The notes: generated by a model from the sequence alone, not told the origin. A stretch of 64,000 nucleotides of DNA from Augochlora pura (GCF_028453695.1 NC_135773.1:15438001-15502000); one strand, 5' to 3'. Counted from the first letter of the stretch, positions 20,640 to 33,159 are shown. Program-made: numbers and translations.

Positions 20640-21495
20640 GCAACGCTGCCTATGCGGATGACACGGTTGAAAGACCTGCAACCGCTCCTCGGCGAAAACA
20701 GTTTCAAAGTGCGTTTGAATTGTCCTCTCGCGACCCGTTCCGCCTTTTTCCACGCGCTCTCTTCTTTTCCATCGTTGTTTCTAACTTCCTCTCTCGCTCT
20801 ATCTCATTGCTTCCTAATTCCTCCGCTCTCTCCCCTCAATTCTCTCTCCTTCTCCCTTAATTCCCCCTCTCGCTCTTTTTCTCTCTTTCCAGCAGCCGCA
20901 ACGATGCATTATCGCGGGAGCGCGCGCGCGCGCACACACAGGTCTAGGCTTTCTCATTACGAAACGAGACTACGGGACTCTGAAGAAGCGGGGAGGCTCG
21001 AGTGGCGGGCGCGTCGCTTTAATGCGCGGCAGCGTGATACACGCCGCTGTGTATGAATAATAAACGCTGGTGAGCGCGCGCGAGAGCGCGTCCTCGCGCA
21101 ACGGAGAGACGTGGACGCGCGTGCGTAACTTGGCACGGGGGGTCACGTGATCGCGTGCAACCGCGGCCAAGGGTTGCCCAACGGAGCGCACGGCTCGCGA
21201 ATTCAACGGTGTTTGCCACTTTGTCGGTTTCTTTCCCATTGTTCGGGCTCGCGACGTCCGGCTTTCGCAACTCTCCTCGGAGTCGGAGAAACGTTGATGT
21301 CCACTCCGTTTAGCGTCTCCGTTCTCCTTTTCCTTCGTCTTTTTTCCCTCTTTCTTTTTTTTTTTTGTATCGCCGCAGCCGAGCTCAATCCCGGGGACAA
21401 TAAACTCGTTACCGTCCGTGCAGAGGGCTCGAAACCGTATCTGACCCAGAGATGCCTTGACCTTTTTTCCTACACTTGCTGCCCGTTCTACGTTT
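20640..21495. promoter_or_regulatory. GC-rich island 10
   Basis: CpG-rich block with CT-rich stretches (20740-20890) and alternating GC/CA at 20919-20941. The 203-codon minus frame 20970-21581 and the plus frames overlapping it are R-rich and have no domain. A promoter is possible; no TATA or initiator stands out. Confidence 0.3.
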
Positions 21496-21814
21496 TGTAG
21501 GGATATTTTTTGCCGAACGGAGAAACTCGTTTCTTTCTGGAATTTGATGTTCCGTGTGCTACCGAGCGGAAGTATTTGCACATTGATTCAAATATTATTG
21601 AAACTTTGAACATTTTCTTTCATGTTTAGTGTTTCTACATAAAGCAGTGGACTTTGAAATATTTTTTTCACAACTGTACCAGTGACGATACCGTAATTGG
21701 TTTGTAACATTTCCGAGCTTTATTCTGTAATTTTTCGAAACATATTGTCGAAGAGTGAGTTGAACGATTTAAATAATTTTGGCCAAAATTGAATCATTTA
21801 TTATAATTTACCCT

Positions 21815-21918
21815 TATTATAATTTATTGTTTTAGTAATTTATTATAATTTATTGTTTTAGTAATTTATTATAATTTATTGTTTTAGTAATTTATTATAA
21901 TTTATTGTTTTAGTAATT
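21815..21918. repeat. 26-bp tandem repeat, four identical copies
   Basis: Four perfect 26-bp units (21815-21840, 21841-21866, 21867-21892, 21893-21918), each containing AATTTATTGTTTTAGTAATT. Perfect identity points to recent expansion, so the copy number probably varies between individuals or was affected by assembly. Confidence 0.95.
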
Positions 21919-22385
21919 TATTACAATGTGTTATTATAATTTATGTTATTATAATTCATATCATAGTTTGTTAATATGAGTAGAAAATAACACGATGAAA
22001 ACTATGAAGTATAAACGTGTACCAGTCATGGAACAGTGTGTTTTTGCTTAGAAATATTCGTATTCAAACAAACATTTTTTTACAACGAATTGTTACATAA
22101 CTGTATTTGTATTTAAATGCAAGATTATTGAGTAAATATATATATAATTATATAATTATATGTGTTTATTAAATAGACCGCTTTCAAAATAAAAATTGCC
22201 AAAGGCAATTACAAGGAATATAAAATACATGAAAACATTTCATTTCGTCGAATAATCCTGGTAAGTTGAAAACAATGTAACGCTGTCCCTGATTTTAATC
22301 CTGAAACGGCATCTCGGTTTTTTATTCGACGTGCCCATTGTAGCTAGAAATGCATAAAAACCGCAGTCTAATAACAAGTACTTTC
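21919..22385. other. AT-rich spacer
   Basis: AT-rich with a short AT/TATA run near 22135-22165. No gene seen. Confidence 0.4.
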
Positions 22386-22389
22386 GTCA

Positions 22390-23095
22390 TACGTCTGCCT
22401 CGCGTTTCGCCTACTCTAAGTTAGCATTCGCCGGCGGGATTGGCGCACACGTGTCCCATCAAGCACGTCGATCTCGAAGATCAAGACTCTTCGGTAGGAA
22501 ACTCCGTTTTGAATTTTCGTGGGAAAAGAAGTCGGAGGATCGGCGATCCCTCTACGCGCGTATATCGGAGCTTGCACTCGAAAAATTCGCGTCCCCGTAA
22601 TTGCCTTCATGCTCAGCGAGCGTTTGCGTCGAGTTAATCAAACGAGATGTCGTTTGATGGTCGAGTGACCCACTTCCGCGGCTCCGCCAGGAGCGTTTTT
22701 CAAGAATCCTGCAGAGCTCTATGCGCTCCCTCTACTTTTCTTCGGATCGATGTTGGTTTTCTTGGAATCCGCTGCGCCAGTTTTCATGCCTCCTTTCTCT
22801 CTCTCTCTCTCTGTCTCTCCCTCTCTCCTCCCTTTCTCTGTTTCTTCCTTTCATCTGGCTTTTGTTAACGCCGGAACAAATATATCGAATACACAAGGTT
22901 TCGTGTAACTGGTGGCACGTCCGAATAGCGGTCGATTCTACGTTGGAAAATAAGTCGAAAATAAAGAACAACAACTTTTTGTTCGAGGCCTCGTTGTCGA
23001 GAAAACAGTTGCAAAGTGCATGAAGGCTTTTGGGACGAGTCGCGCGCGCGGTTTTTAGTACGGCGGCAAGTAGAATCGGTACGTCATGACCAGAC
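22390..23095. promoter_or_regulatory. GC-rich island 11 with CT run
   Basis: GC-richer block including a CT run at 22796-22850. Frames on both strands draw their S/L or R/E content from the CT run. No domain. Confidence 0.25.
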
Positions 23096-23139
23096 ACTGT
23101 GAGATTACTTTATTCAGCATTGAGAACTTGGTATAAATG

Positions 23140-23651
23140 TTAACCCCTTGCGCTACGATTCCTTTCGCGCTGTGTTGATTAACACTTATTTATCCTTAAC
23201 CTTCTTAGTCCCGACCAAAAGAGTTGCGTATACATGACCGAAATGTACGAAACTCGTTCGATGTAGTTTGATAAACTTTGGGCAACAAATTTTATGAATT
23301 TTGTAGAACCTGATAATTACCAAATTCAAAAAGGGAGGAGAAATGGAATTGTTATTTAGTTAAAATATTAAGAAAACAATATTCTCTTAAGAGTAGCCAA
23401 CAACGATATTTTGTTACTCGACACTAAGAGGGTTAATACTTATTGTTAATTAATCGTAGAATATATTCAGATGAATATAAAATAATTTAACAATATTTAT
23501 AAAATAACATTTACTTTCATTTCTATATTTTGATAACAGAATAATTAGATTTGTCTTCGAGTTAGAGGAAATTAGTTATATTCATATTGAGTAGATCTTG
23601 CGTGAAATCTTTATCACGAGTTTAACTCGTTATTATAGTTTAAAGGGTTAA
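23140..23651. mobile_element. TTAA-type MITE, family B long form (512 bp)
   Basis: TTAA at 23140-23143 and 23648-23651. The left end TTAACCCCTTGCGCTACG and the final TTTAAAGGGTTAA form short inverted repeats. The left 50 bp match the element at 59752-60297 (CGATTCCTTTCGCGCTGTG). The right part carries the family core TGATAACAGAATAATTAGAT. No protein coded. Confidence 0.7.
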
Positions 23652-25245
23652 TTTTGAAGAGTCGCGTGAAGAAACGTTCTAAGAGGATGTAGCTTTAAAT
23701 GAGAAAAGAACAAGATAATCGAATGTTAATGAATTCTTGATTACGGTAATCAAAATGATGTCACGTGTGTTTATTTTTTTATTGATTAAATATTTATCAT
23801 TATTTGATTAAATTATTACAAACAACCTTGATAATTCTTGTTATTCTTTTATTGAGCTATAGCACCCCTATTGGAATTATTAACAATTATTAACGTTGCT
23901 GTGCATACTAACATTGCACGATTGTTGAAAAATTAGACATTTCTGAATTCTTCTCTAAGAGCGCTAACAATAGAATTTTATAAATTTATAGAAATCTAAT
24001 GAAGTAAATAAGAAAAATTGTACCAGGTGAAAATGTCGGAAAAAGATGATTCTCATTTAACAGTATTATTTTGTCAACCTAATTTTTCTCGAAACCGGAG
24101 ACTCGAATGCTGAAAAATTTATTCTACACGTTCGACTTATTTTTCGAGGTCGAGACGTCCTCTATCCGGTTGTACCCAACACCAGTTGTACGATATATGT
24201 ATATGACACCCTGTATATCGGATACGCTTTCTGTGCAAGTGCAAACCTCTCCTCGCACTCAACCGATCTGCGAAATTCGACCGACGATCGTGGAAAAGCG
24301 ACGGAAAAGCGTCCGCGCAATGCTCCCTTTCCGGGCTCGATTATTTTTCACGGAGTACAGACTTTCATCGCATAGTAATTAGACTGCGGATCTTTATGCA
24401 AGTTCCTATTTCCGTGGGTTACTTTCTTAGAGTTCTGAAGAAAAATTTTTGCGAAGGTCAAAGAAGAATTCCTTTCAGCTTCGCCGAGGTACTTACGATG
24501 TACTGTGTATAATTCTGCCGGCAGTCTTTATATGTTACCATTGCACAAAGCAGAGTGAAGCAATATTTTATTTAGTGTGTAATTATTAATGTTAATCTAA
24601 GGATAAACTAATTAAATTGTATTCGACGTTATCAGATAAATATGTAATAGAATAATAATTTAGTTAAATAGAACTTTATCCGAACGGGATTTTCTCCGAA
24701 GAAAAATTCTGAATGAAATTTTATTCCAATAATTGATAATTCATCTGAATACAATTTTATTCAAATAATTAATAATTCATCTGAATACAATTTTATTCCA
24801 ATAATAATTAATTTATATGTATAGAAATTCATTCGGAAAATAATAGATTTGACTAAAAATGATATAATATAGTGTTTTTCATAGTTAATCGATTAATTTC
24901 TCGCATGTTAAATACTTAACCTCCTTTCAGTTTCTAACCAAATAATCTTTCTACTTCATGATTCAGCAGTCTTATTTCGTAATACAATTGTGTTTAAAAA
25001 ATTACGTAAAAGATAACAATTATTCGCATTGCTATTCAAAGAATTTTAAAAGTGCGACCTCGAATGGTCGTTGTTTAACTGAAAAGCTCGATTCGTTTAA
25101 AATGGAATATCAAAGTGCCGATTTAAAAATGTCAAAAACCGCGTTTAGAAAAATCGAATATTCAGCAAATTAATTCAGAAAATCGCTCGTCTCTGCTCTA
25201 TTGGTTTTGATGTTAAAACCAAGGTTCGTTACAAAGCCGACTCAC
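23652..25245. other. AT-rich spacer with one transposon-like end and a weak TTCGAAT-type block
   Basis: No gene. Near 24206-24219 the minus strand reads ATACAGGGTGTCATA, a transposon-end-like motif. At about 24700-24830 a unit of about 37 bp (ATTCATCTGAATACAATTTT) repeats two to three times and resembles the TTCGAAT arrays. The frames at 24107-24382 and 24958-25173 have no domain. Confidence 0.4.
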
Positions 25246-25249
25246 ATAC

Positions 25250-25695
25250 AACAAAAGTGTACCCAAGCTCCCATTGAATAGGGCGATCCCGGTGAATCAA
25301 ACTCCTCCGATCTTGGGACATTCGACCTTCAATCTAGAACGAGGACCGTCCTCTCGACGGTACGTCAATGGTTCCTATCTTGACCTAAAGTCCATCCCTA
25401 TGAAACGATAATCGCGTATCATAGCCGCGACACCGGCGGACCATTGACCGAGGATCGGCGAGATTCGGCGCGGATTAGCGAGTCGAAAGATTGGATCGGC
25501 GATACCGCGTGTCCGACACGCTGCAGGACTACAGGACACGTGTTCCGATACGGCGACCGAGCAGTGGCCGGCCGCAATCCATCCGCATAGGGATCCTGTC
25601 GGGCATGCGCCGCACGGAAACGTTACAGAAACGATCTCAGTGCCGAGCGACGTTCGTTTAGAACGGCTCGCGCGTCTTTCCTCCACTGGCTCTGT
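25250..25695. promoter_or_regulatory. GC-rich island 12
   Basis: Compact CpG-rich block. The minus frame 25375-25686 (103 codons) shows no domain. It ends directly before a TTCGAAT array. Confidence 0.25.
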
Positions 25696-25734
25696 GTCGA
25701 GCTGATTTTAATCCTACAATTTATTCATAATTTC

Positions 25735-26325
25735 ACTCGAACAATTCACTCTACATTTTACTTGAAATATCTATTCGAAATTTCATTTGGACAATTCATT
25801 CTATGTTTTATTCGAAGCATTGATTCGAAATATTATTCGAAACTTTGGTCAAAGATTATATTCGATATCTTATTCGAATAAAATTTTGTTCGTAGAATTT
25901 ATGCAATATATTATTCGAAAAACACGTTCGAATTTTTATACGAACAATTTATTTGATATTTGATTCGAACAATTCATTCTATGTTTTATTCGAATTAATT
26001 TCGATTCAAAAGAATTTATGCAACAGATTATTCGAAGAATTTATTGAATATATTATCCGAATAAAATTGTATTCGATGAATTTATTTCATATATTATTCG
26101 AGTATAATTTATTTAATATATTACTCGAATAGAATTGTGTTTGAACAATTTATTATATATATACTATTCGAATAGAATTGTATTCGAATAATTTATACGA
26201 AATAATTCACGAATAAAATTGTATTTGAACAATTTCTACGAAATAATTCACGAATAAAATTACATTCGAACAATTTATATGAGATAATTATCGAATAAAA
26301 TTTGATTCGAATAATGTCGAACTTC
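25735..26325. repeat. Degenerate TTCGAAT tandem array (block 2)
   Basis: Units such as ATTCGAACAATTTAT and ATTATTCGAATAAAATTGT repeat for nearly 600 bp. Sub-repeats of about 30 bp are visible near 26160-26290. Confidence 0.75.
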
Positions 26326-26762
26326 GCGCTTGGGTATAGTAATAGTAACGCCCGGTTAAGTGTTACGTCCCTTGCCCAGTCGAGTGTTGCTTTCTATCCC
26401 CCACCTTGCTCGGAACGTCGAAGCTGTGGCTCGTATCGATACCGAATTAACTTTCTACGTGGCCCATTCGTTTTCTAGAGATTTCGCTCTAAAACATGAC
26501 CACCTCCATTAATAATTAAGTAGATTGGATCAAGGAAGCAGTTCACTTGTGCGAACTAAAAAGAGACTTGCGTACAAATTTTTTAACGATATTTGTTCAT
26601 GTAAAATTTGAGACAAAGAAGAGTGTTTCTATCTCCAATTCCAGGAATTTCCGGATCTATGTTTATACGACCTTTCCTCGTACAGAATACGATGCAGAAA
26701 TATTATCTATTTCAGGGACACCCTATATGTTGCCATCTGCGATTTAAGGGAATTTTTCCCAC
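26326..26762. other. Spacer
   Basis: Mixed composition with no gene recognised. The plus frame 26547-26747 shows no domain. Near 26714 the motif ACACCCTATATG resembles a transposon end. Confidence 0.35.
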
Positions 26763-27331
26763 TTAACACATTCGCATCGGGAAACGAGAATTCTCGTTTA
26801 AAAAAAAAAAAGAAAACGTTGTCGTCGGGAAACGAGAATTCTCGTTTTGCGAGAAGTGTGCTTTCCTGAAATCTAACTGAATTACATTTCAGTTGAAATA
26901 TATTTAATATTATATGTATGCCACAAGTTGTGTATGCAATCACAAAGGGATGTTACGTTGAATTTTGTTAAAACATGGCAAACATAAATGTGTATTCGAT
27001 TGTACTTCAGAAACACACTGAACTAAATAAATCGCTGCCCGGGTAAAGAAATAATTGTTGCATCGACAGCACGCGAATAAGTGTCTGTTCGAAACGCGAT
27101 GCGCGCGGTTAAAACAAATCACGGTGCAAAAAAACGACTACCACGCCGCTTGGAATATACATATACGCCCCACGATCACATAAACACAGCAACAACAGCA
27201 TTAAGATGTCTATAATTTACTGCATAATACATTTTTAAAAAATTCTCCATTTTACAATGACAATACCCACCGACTTGAACGGAAAGCTCAACATGGAGCG
27301 CATACGTTCCACGTGGCACAAATCGTGTTAA
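26763..27331 (-). mobile_element. piggyBac-type relic, the unfilled counterpart of 10.7-12.0 kb
   Basis: TTAA at both ends (26763-26766, 27328-27331) with short inverted termini TTAACACATTCGC and, on the other strand, TTAACACGATTTG. The GAGAATTCTCGTTT palindrome occurs twice near the left end, around an A run. The minus strand carries HLCLPCFNKIQ, which resembles the end of the piggyBac cysteine-rich domain. It matches 10694-10797 plus 11733-11960 in inverse orientation and lacks the inserted piggyBac. Confidence 0.7.
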
Positions 27332-27334
27332 TTG

Positions 27335-28212
27335 ATCTCGAAGACGGGCGAGGCGAAATTTCTAGGAGCAGCAGAGTTCGAGTGGCCGGGTCTCCGGTTT
27401 CAGCCGAGATCCTTGTTTCCGCAAATTGTATCGCGTGACAGAGAAAGAACGGAGAGGTCGTTCCGCGGCGAGTCTTCTCCGAACGAAAGCCGCCGATTAG
27501 AAATTCGCGCGGACAATAGGTGAAACAGCGCGGCAGCGCGGCAGCGCGGAGATTGGATTTTTCACTTTCACGGAATCTAGGTCCCTGTTGCTAGCAGGTA
27601 GCGCGCAGGTTCGCGGCTCCTCAGTCACCGCGGACGAGTCTCGCCGGCCGGTTGCGGTATTAACGATGGCAGGGAGCGTAGAGCGCCGGACACAGGCGGC
27701 GGCGGCGTTCGCAAAATTCGCCGGCCCGGAAATTGCGAGGCCTCCGGGAGCAGCGAAAGGTTGTATTGAGAGGCGGGCCCGGCACAATAAGTCGCGGCGG
27801 CATCGAATGGAATCGAAAGTGGAGCGGCTTAATCCCCCGGCCGAAATCCGTTCGCGGCGAGAGTCATTCTTCGGCCCCCTTGCCGCAACAATGGCCGCGC
27901 TCCCGCTTCCGTTCCTGAACGGTACCCGCTGCGGCAACCGTATCCCGATAAATGGACGCCTAGACGCCTCTCTTTCTCCGTCTATCTTCGACTCGCTTGT
28001 ATTCCTGCGGCGCTGATTACACGGTTTAATTAACGGCTTCGCAACTTGGGCAGTAGCTGCTGCGGCAGCCATCTTACCGGCATCCCTGAGAAACCGGCGG
28101 CGAACCTGCGCGGTTCGCTTGACCAGGTTGCTGCCAGCTCGAATCGGGAGGATTCCGAACAGTCTAGAACTTTTGTACGAGCTGCTAAGCAACGGAGATT
28201 CTTCGCACTTGG
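27335..28212. promoter_or_regulatory. GC-rich island 13
   Basis: CpG-rich block with short direct repeats GGCAGCGC near 27530-27548. Frames of 256 codons (minus, 27497-28267) and 142 codons (plus, 27588-28016) overlap nearly completely, are R- and A-rich and have no domain. Confidence 0.3.
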
Positions 28213-28217
28213 TGACA

Positions 28218-28250
28218 GTTAACCCTTTGTGGTCAAAAGGGTTCCGAATT
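28218..28250 (+). mobile_element. Solo left end of a TTAA-type element
   Basis: TTAACCCTTTGTGGTC is the exact inverted complement of the phrase ending at 35474 (GACCACAAAGGGTTAA). No opposite end was found locally because the next 450 bp are low-complexity. Confidence 0.5.
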
Positions 28251-28261
28251 TCATGCGACTC

Positions 28262-28710
28262 GAGCATATTTGTATTTCTATATTTCTATATTCCTCTATT
28301 TCTGTATTTTTGTATCCTTATTTATTACTATTATTCCTTTATCTTTATTTTTCCATTGATATCTCTATATCCTTTTTTTATATATCTTATATATTTGTAT
28401 TTATATCCATATTCCTCTTTCTATTTCTATATCTCTATATTTCAATTTATATTCCTATAACCTTTCTCTATATCTATGTACTTCTATACATATTCCTATT
28501 CATGTTCCTATTTATATTCCTACATCATTATTTTTATATCTTTTATATTCTTATATCTTTATTTTTTAATTCATGTTCCTATTTATATTTCTACATCTTT
28601 ACTTTTCTATTCATATTCCTATAATCCTTCTCTATATATCCATACCTCCATTCATATTCCTATATTGTGCATTCCTATTTACATACATATTCCCATTCCA
28701 ATTCATATTT
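28262..28710. repeat. Low-complexity TATTCCTATTTATAT tract
   Basis: Pyrimidine-rich variation on TATTCCTATTTCTATAT for about 450 bp. The frames in it (28119-28460, 28229-28624, 28476-28802) encode only I/F/Y/S/L strings and are not membrane proteins. Confidence 0.85.
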
Positions 28711-29095
28711 TATTCACAACAGTTGCGAGATACAGCAGAAAATCGATCACGCGTACATATGGTATCTGGATTCTCGATTATATGAATATGATTCATAGGT
28801 GAACAGTTGTGTCTAAACCGATCCAGGTAGAACACGATTTGAAGCGAACACACGCGCGTGCAGCTTCGAGCCACAGAAATCAGTACCTATCCTCGGCACA
28901 TTCATGATTTTAAGTAATTGCATAATAAACAACTATGCCATGATGTCAATAACAATCAAGCAACTGGTCTTCCTATTGTTACTACTAATGATCGAGTGTT
29001 ATAATAATGCTAATGCTCCGTGTCATAACCGACCCTGCATATTGCGCAATTCTTACACCATCGATGAATGAATTATGATCGAGTAAAGTAAGCAA
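28711..29095. other. Spacer
   Basis: Nothing recognised in this unique-looking stretch between the low-complexity tract and the next island. Confidence 0.4.
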
Positions 29096-29099
29096 CCAA

Positions 29100-30131
29100 T
29101 CGATGCAAAATGTTCGACATCGGACAAGGAAGAGTCAACGGATCGTAAGGGACAGACGATTTTTGGAGAGAGATTCCCTTCTAAACACAAGGAACTTGAG
29201 TCCCCGTTCCGAAAACGGAGCTTCCAGACGCGTTTACGGAGCGCCCAGCCGGCCGACCTCCCGTCTAACTTTCCGCAAGAGCATCCTGCAGAAGCAATTC
29301 TCCCACGGAACGTTCACCCCGGCGCGGCGCGGCGCGGCACGGCGCGGCATGATCGAGAGAGGAGCCGATCATCAAACTTGATTCGATCGCGGCTGGTCTC
29401 CACCGTCTCGGAACCTCGTCCAGCGTATCTAATTTCTCGGTTGTCCAGTGCAGGCCATCTGGTGCCCGGACTCTCATCTTCGACGCTGGAGATCATCGGT
29501 CTGGTCTCCTACGAAATCAACCAAAAAGTAGTCTCCAGCCTGAGAAGCCTGAGGGAAAGAAAAAGAAGAAGAGGAAGTGGAAGAGGAAGAGGAAGAGGCC
29601 CAATCGAAAAGAAGAGGAAAGGGAATAAATTCAGCGTTGAAGAAAGCGAATCGATTCGCGGGTCAAGTACCCAAGGCCCTCTCTCGGTGTCTTCGTTTTC
29701 TGTCGCGCGGTTCCTAGTTCTGGGGGTCGAGCGGGAGGGGGGAGGGGAGGGGAGGGGGGTAGGGGGTAGTAACTGTATCTCCAATTAAAGCCGGGGCTGC
29801 CAGTCCGTTCAAGTCAATTTGTTTGAGTGGCGCGGCGTTGGTCCAAGGGGGTTAGAAGTAGTGTCGGATTCATGCCGTATCAACAAGCTCGGTTGCCAAC
29901 CGCCCACGGCCAAAAGCCTTGCTCGCCGGCTTGCTTGCTCGCCTGCTTGCTCGCCTGCTTGCTTGCTCTCTCGTTCGTTGTGTGTGCCGATCTCGGGCGG
30001 CCCTAGGTTGCCGGTTCCTACGCCACTGGGATCGATATCCCGGGAGGCCAAACAGTAAACAGCCGGTTGGTCAGGATAGTGACGGTGGTGGGGCTGCATA
30101 ACATGGAAGGCACCTACTGCCTTCCCACCCG

Positions 30132-30167
<36 letters not shown>

Positions 30168-30600
30168 TTTCTCTCTCTCACTCTCTCTCTTTATTACGCT
30201 TCCTCTGTCGCTTCGTCTCTCTGCCTATACACCTAGCTACCTCCGTCGCCTCTACCCACCACCGACGCGACGCAGAGAACGAAAGAACGATGCCAGAGAT
30301 CCGCGGCGCGCGGAACAACCGCCGGCGCTAACCCTCTGCGGAGAGGAGGCGCGACGCTTTTCGGATTAACCCTCGGCGCCGCCGGCACGCTGACGGGCAA
30401 TCGGCGTCGACGCCGAGGACCGGCGACCACTGCTACCACCAACCGGCATTTCGACGAGCCGTCGATGCTTCGATGTTTCGGCGCTCGGTGCGGATTTTTT
30501 CAGACGCCAGGGTCCGTTTCTCGCGAGGCTGCGCTTGCGACGCGCGTATCACGAATGCCGACCGTGTTCCTGTCTAGGGCAGACACTTTCCATTCTCTTT
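29100..30600. promoter_or_regulatory. GC-rich island 14 with G-run and CT run
   Basis: Long GC-rich block. It holds a GCGCG pentamer run (29322-29350), a GA-rich stretch (29565-29605), a strong G-run (29722-29767), a CTTGCTTGCTCGC run (29930-29975) and a CT run (30133-30193). Open frames occur on both strands without a domain. A promoter is possible. Confidence 0.3.
29722..29767 (+). other. Potential G-quadruplex tract
   Basis: More than seven runs of three or more G separated by one to six bases, including GGGGGGAGGGGAGGGG. It meets the usual four-run quadruplex pattern several times over on the plus strand. Confidence 0.75.
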
Positions 30601-30639
30601 TTCTGGTCAAAATTTCAGAACGCTTCATCGATATTTTTC

Positions 30640-31345
30640 AATCTTGTCTATTATAAATTTTGAGACACGTGAGACTATATGTATGTACAGTTTTCTTCAA
30701 TCTTATCTATTATAAATATCAGGACGCGTAGGGCTACGTCAATATTTTTGAATGTTGTTTATTACAAATTTCAGGATACTTAGGGTCACATCTTCAATTT
30801 TCTTTAATTTTCGCTTTCATCAATTTTGGAACACTTGGGTCTGTATTTACAACTTCCTTCAATTTTGTCTAATATAAATTCTAAAACGCGTAGGGCTATG
30901 TCAATATTTTTGAATGTTGTTTATTACAAATTTTAAGATACTTAGAATTATGTTCTGAATTTTTGTCAATTTGTGTATTAGTTTTTGGGATACTTAGGGT
31001 TATATCTTCAACTTTCTTTAATTTTCTCTATTATAAACATCGGGACAATTGCAGCTATATTTACAATTTTCTTCACTTTGGTGTATTATAAATTTCAGAA
31101 CACGTAGAGTTACGTCTTTAATTTTCCTCAATTTTGTCTGGTATAAATTGTGGAACATTTAGGGTTACTTATTAAATTTATCTATTATAAATTTCGGGAT
31201 GCTTGGGACTATATCCATATTGTTCAATTTTGTTTACTACACATTCCAGAACACTTGTATTATAGTTATATTCATCATTTTTTAACAGTTTTTTTTTATT
31301 GTGAATTGTCAGAACACTTATGTTCACATTCTTAATATTTCCAAG
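30640..31345. repeat. About 53-bp minisatellite, 13 degenerate units
   Basis: Units of 45-67 bp, mostly near 53, each start with TTTTGTCTATTATAAATTTC and pass through GGACACTTAGGGTTAT and TCTTCAATTTTCTT. About 13 follow one another, with divergence that suggests an old array. The pair GCGTAGGGCTAYGTCAATAT recurs in units two apart, so there may be a higher-order unit of about 160 bp. Confidence 0.8.
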
Positions 31346-31379
31346 CTTTTCGAATATAAAATATGTAACACAAATACCC

Positions 31380-31460
31380 AGATTAGAATTTTGGATCCGA
31401 AGTCCAGCCTTGCGATTTTGGGTCCGAAATCCAGCATTGCGATTTTGGGGCACAGTGGTG
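31380..31460. repeat. 27-bp repeat (two to three units)
   Basis: GCGATTTTGGGTCCGAAATC and variants repeat between a 53-bp array and a GA tract. Confidence 0.7.
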
Positions 31461-31584
31461 CGTTGGGAGCGACGGGGTCCTATAAATCAGGCACGGCTAT
31501 TAAACGAATTGGGAAAACTCATCCCTCGAGAAGTACACGTTAGGCACACGGGCTATGGATTTCCTCCGAAAGAAACAACGGGAT

Positions 31585-31768
31585 AGAAAGAGAGAGAGAG
31601 GGAGAGGGAGAAACAGAGAGAAAAAAAGAAGAAAGATACAGGGAGAAAAAGAAACAGAGAAAAAAAGAGAGAGGAAGCGACAAACAGAAAGAAGCAGCGA
31701 AAGGGACAGATAAACAGCGAGAAACAGAGAAACATCGAGAGAGAAAGAGAGAGAGAAGAGAGGGTGGA

Positions 31769-31800
<32 letters not shown>
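31585..31800. repeat. (GA)n-rich tract
   Basis: About 215 bp of GA with AAA and CAG interruptions; purest at 31770-31800. Confidence 0.95.
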
Positions 31801-31803
<3 letters not shown>

Positions 31804-32923
31804 GGAAGCGAGTCGGCGGTGTCGTAGGAAAAAAGCGGAGAGCTGCTCACCGAGATGTGTATTCCCTTTCTTCTCCCACCATTGGTCGCGTGGCCATCAG
31901 TGACGTAGGCAGTCGGAGGAGAGAGTGGGAGGGCGAGCTTTGTGAAAGAGTCTGGCCCGTCTCTGCCTCCGCTGGTGGGGATTTCGTCGTCGAGTGGTAA
32001 CTGCTAAAGGTTGCCCGGGGGTTGGTTGATCTTCGCGCGAGAACGTGATCGCCAGAAAGAGACACGCCGACACGGCTTTCGAGCATCGTCGATGCAACCG
32101 TGCTCTGGCTTCTCCTCGCCGTGGCTACTTGCCTTTGATAGTCGTCGAATCATCCACGGTGTTCCAACATCAAAATTTTTCAAATATCTCCGAGAGGTGT
32201 CCTTTTCCCTAAAATCCATCCCTTACGTATGAATCGACGCGTTTGCAACGAAGTTTCGAATGCTTCTTCGACTCTGCAAACATTCTCGTAAAAAGTAATT
32301 ATTTTTAACTCTTTGCAATATCTTCTTCCTTCTGCTATAAAATAACCATGTATAAAACACGTGCATAAAGACACAACATTTTTTATTCGTTAATTTCTTA
32401 AAATTTTACAGCAGCAAAATTTGATGACTTTGCGTAGCAAAATCATAATTTTTGAAAAATCTGCTCCTTTGCTAATTTGTTTAGAGTTGCTGATGGTTAT
32501 GTCAGAAAAGTCATTCGAGTGTCATGGATGATTATATCAAAATAATTATTTCGTTTCACCGAGGAATCGAACCTTGTCTTCGAGTGCCAGTTCGAATTTG
32601 AATTTGCGTTCAAGTTCAAGTTCCAGTCGAGTTCCAGCAGTTGCCACGCCGAGAAAAACATCGTGGTCGCAGCAACGTTTCGCGACGTTCACCGGTGCTG
32701 TTCGGAGGGGTTCGGGCGGCTCTCTGATCTCGTTTCACCGTCTGTCGCGGTCGTTCATCCTGCGGTGGCGGAGGACCCGCTTCTTAAAACCGTGCGGGGG
32801 TGTTCGCCGCGCCAATAGAAAAACGAGCGAGCTCCGAGCGACGACGCACTCAATCGACTTCGCATTTTTCTACGCCCCCTTGAACGTTCAAGGGTTCGAG
32901 GTGCTCGGCCTACCTTTTCACGC

Positions 32924-33114
32924 GCTGTCTCTCTTTCTCCCTCTTTCTAGCAACTTCTCTCTCTCTCTCTCTTCTATCGGTTTCTTCATATTTCTAGCAG
33001 TTTCTCTCCCCCCCCCCCCTCTCTCACTCTCCGTTTCTTTCTATTTCTAGCAGTTTTCTCTCCTTCTTCCTCTCTCTCTGTCTCTGTCTGTCTGTCTCTC
33101 TCTCTCTCTCCATC

Positions 33115-33159
<45 letters not shown>

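Noticed and set aside
27497..28267. 256-codon minus frame and 142-codon plus frame over the same bases
   Set aside because: Both are R/A-rich without domains. Two genes fully overlapping on opposite strands are much less likely than one stop-poor island.
28119..28802. Apparent hydrophobic, membrane-like proteins
   Set aside because: The I/F/Y/L strings come straight from a TATTCC low-complexity tract and shift smoothly between frames.
32560..32585. GGAATCGAACC resembling a tRNA T-arm on the minus strand
   Set aside because: No matching acceptor stem, anticodon arm or D-arm could be folded around it.
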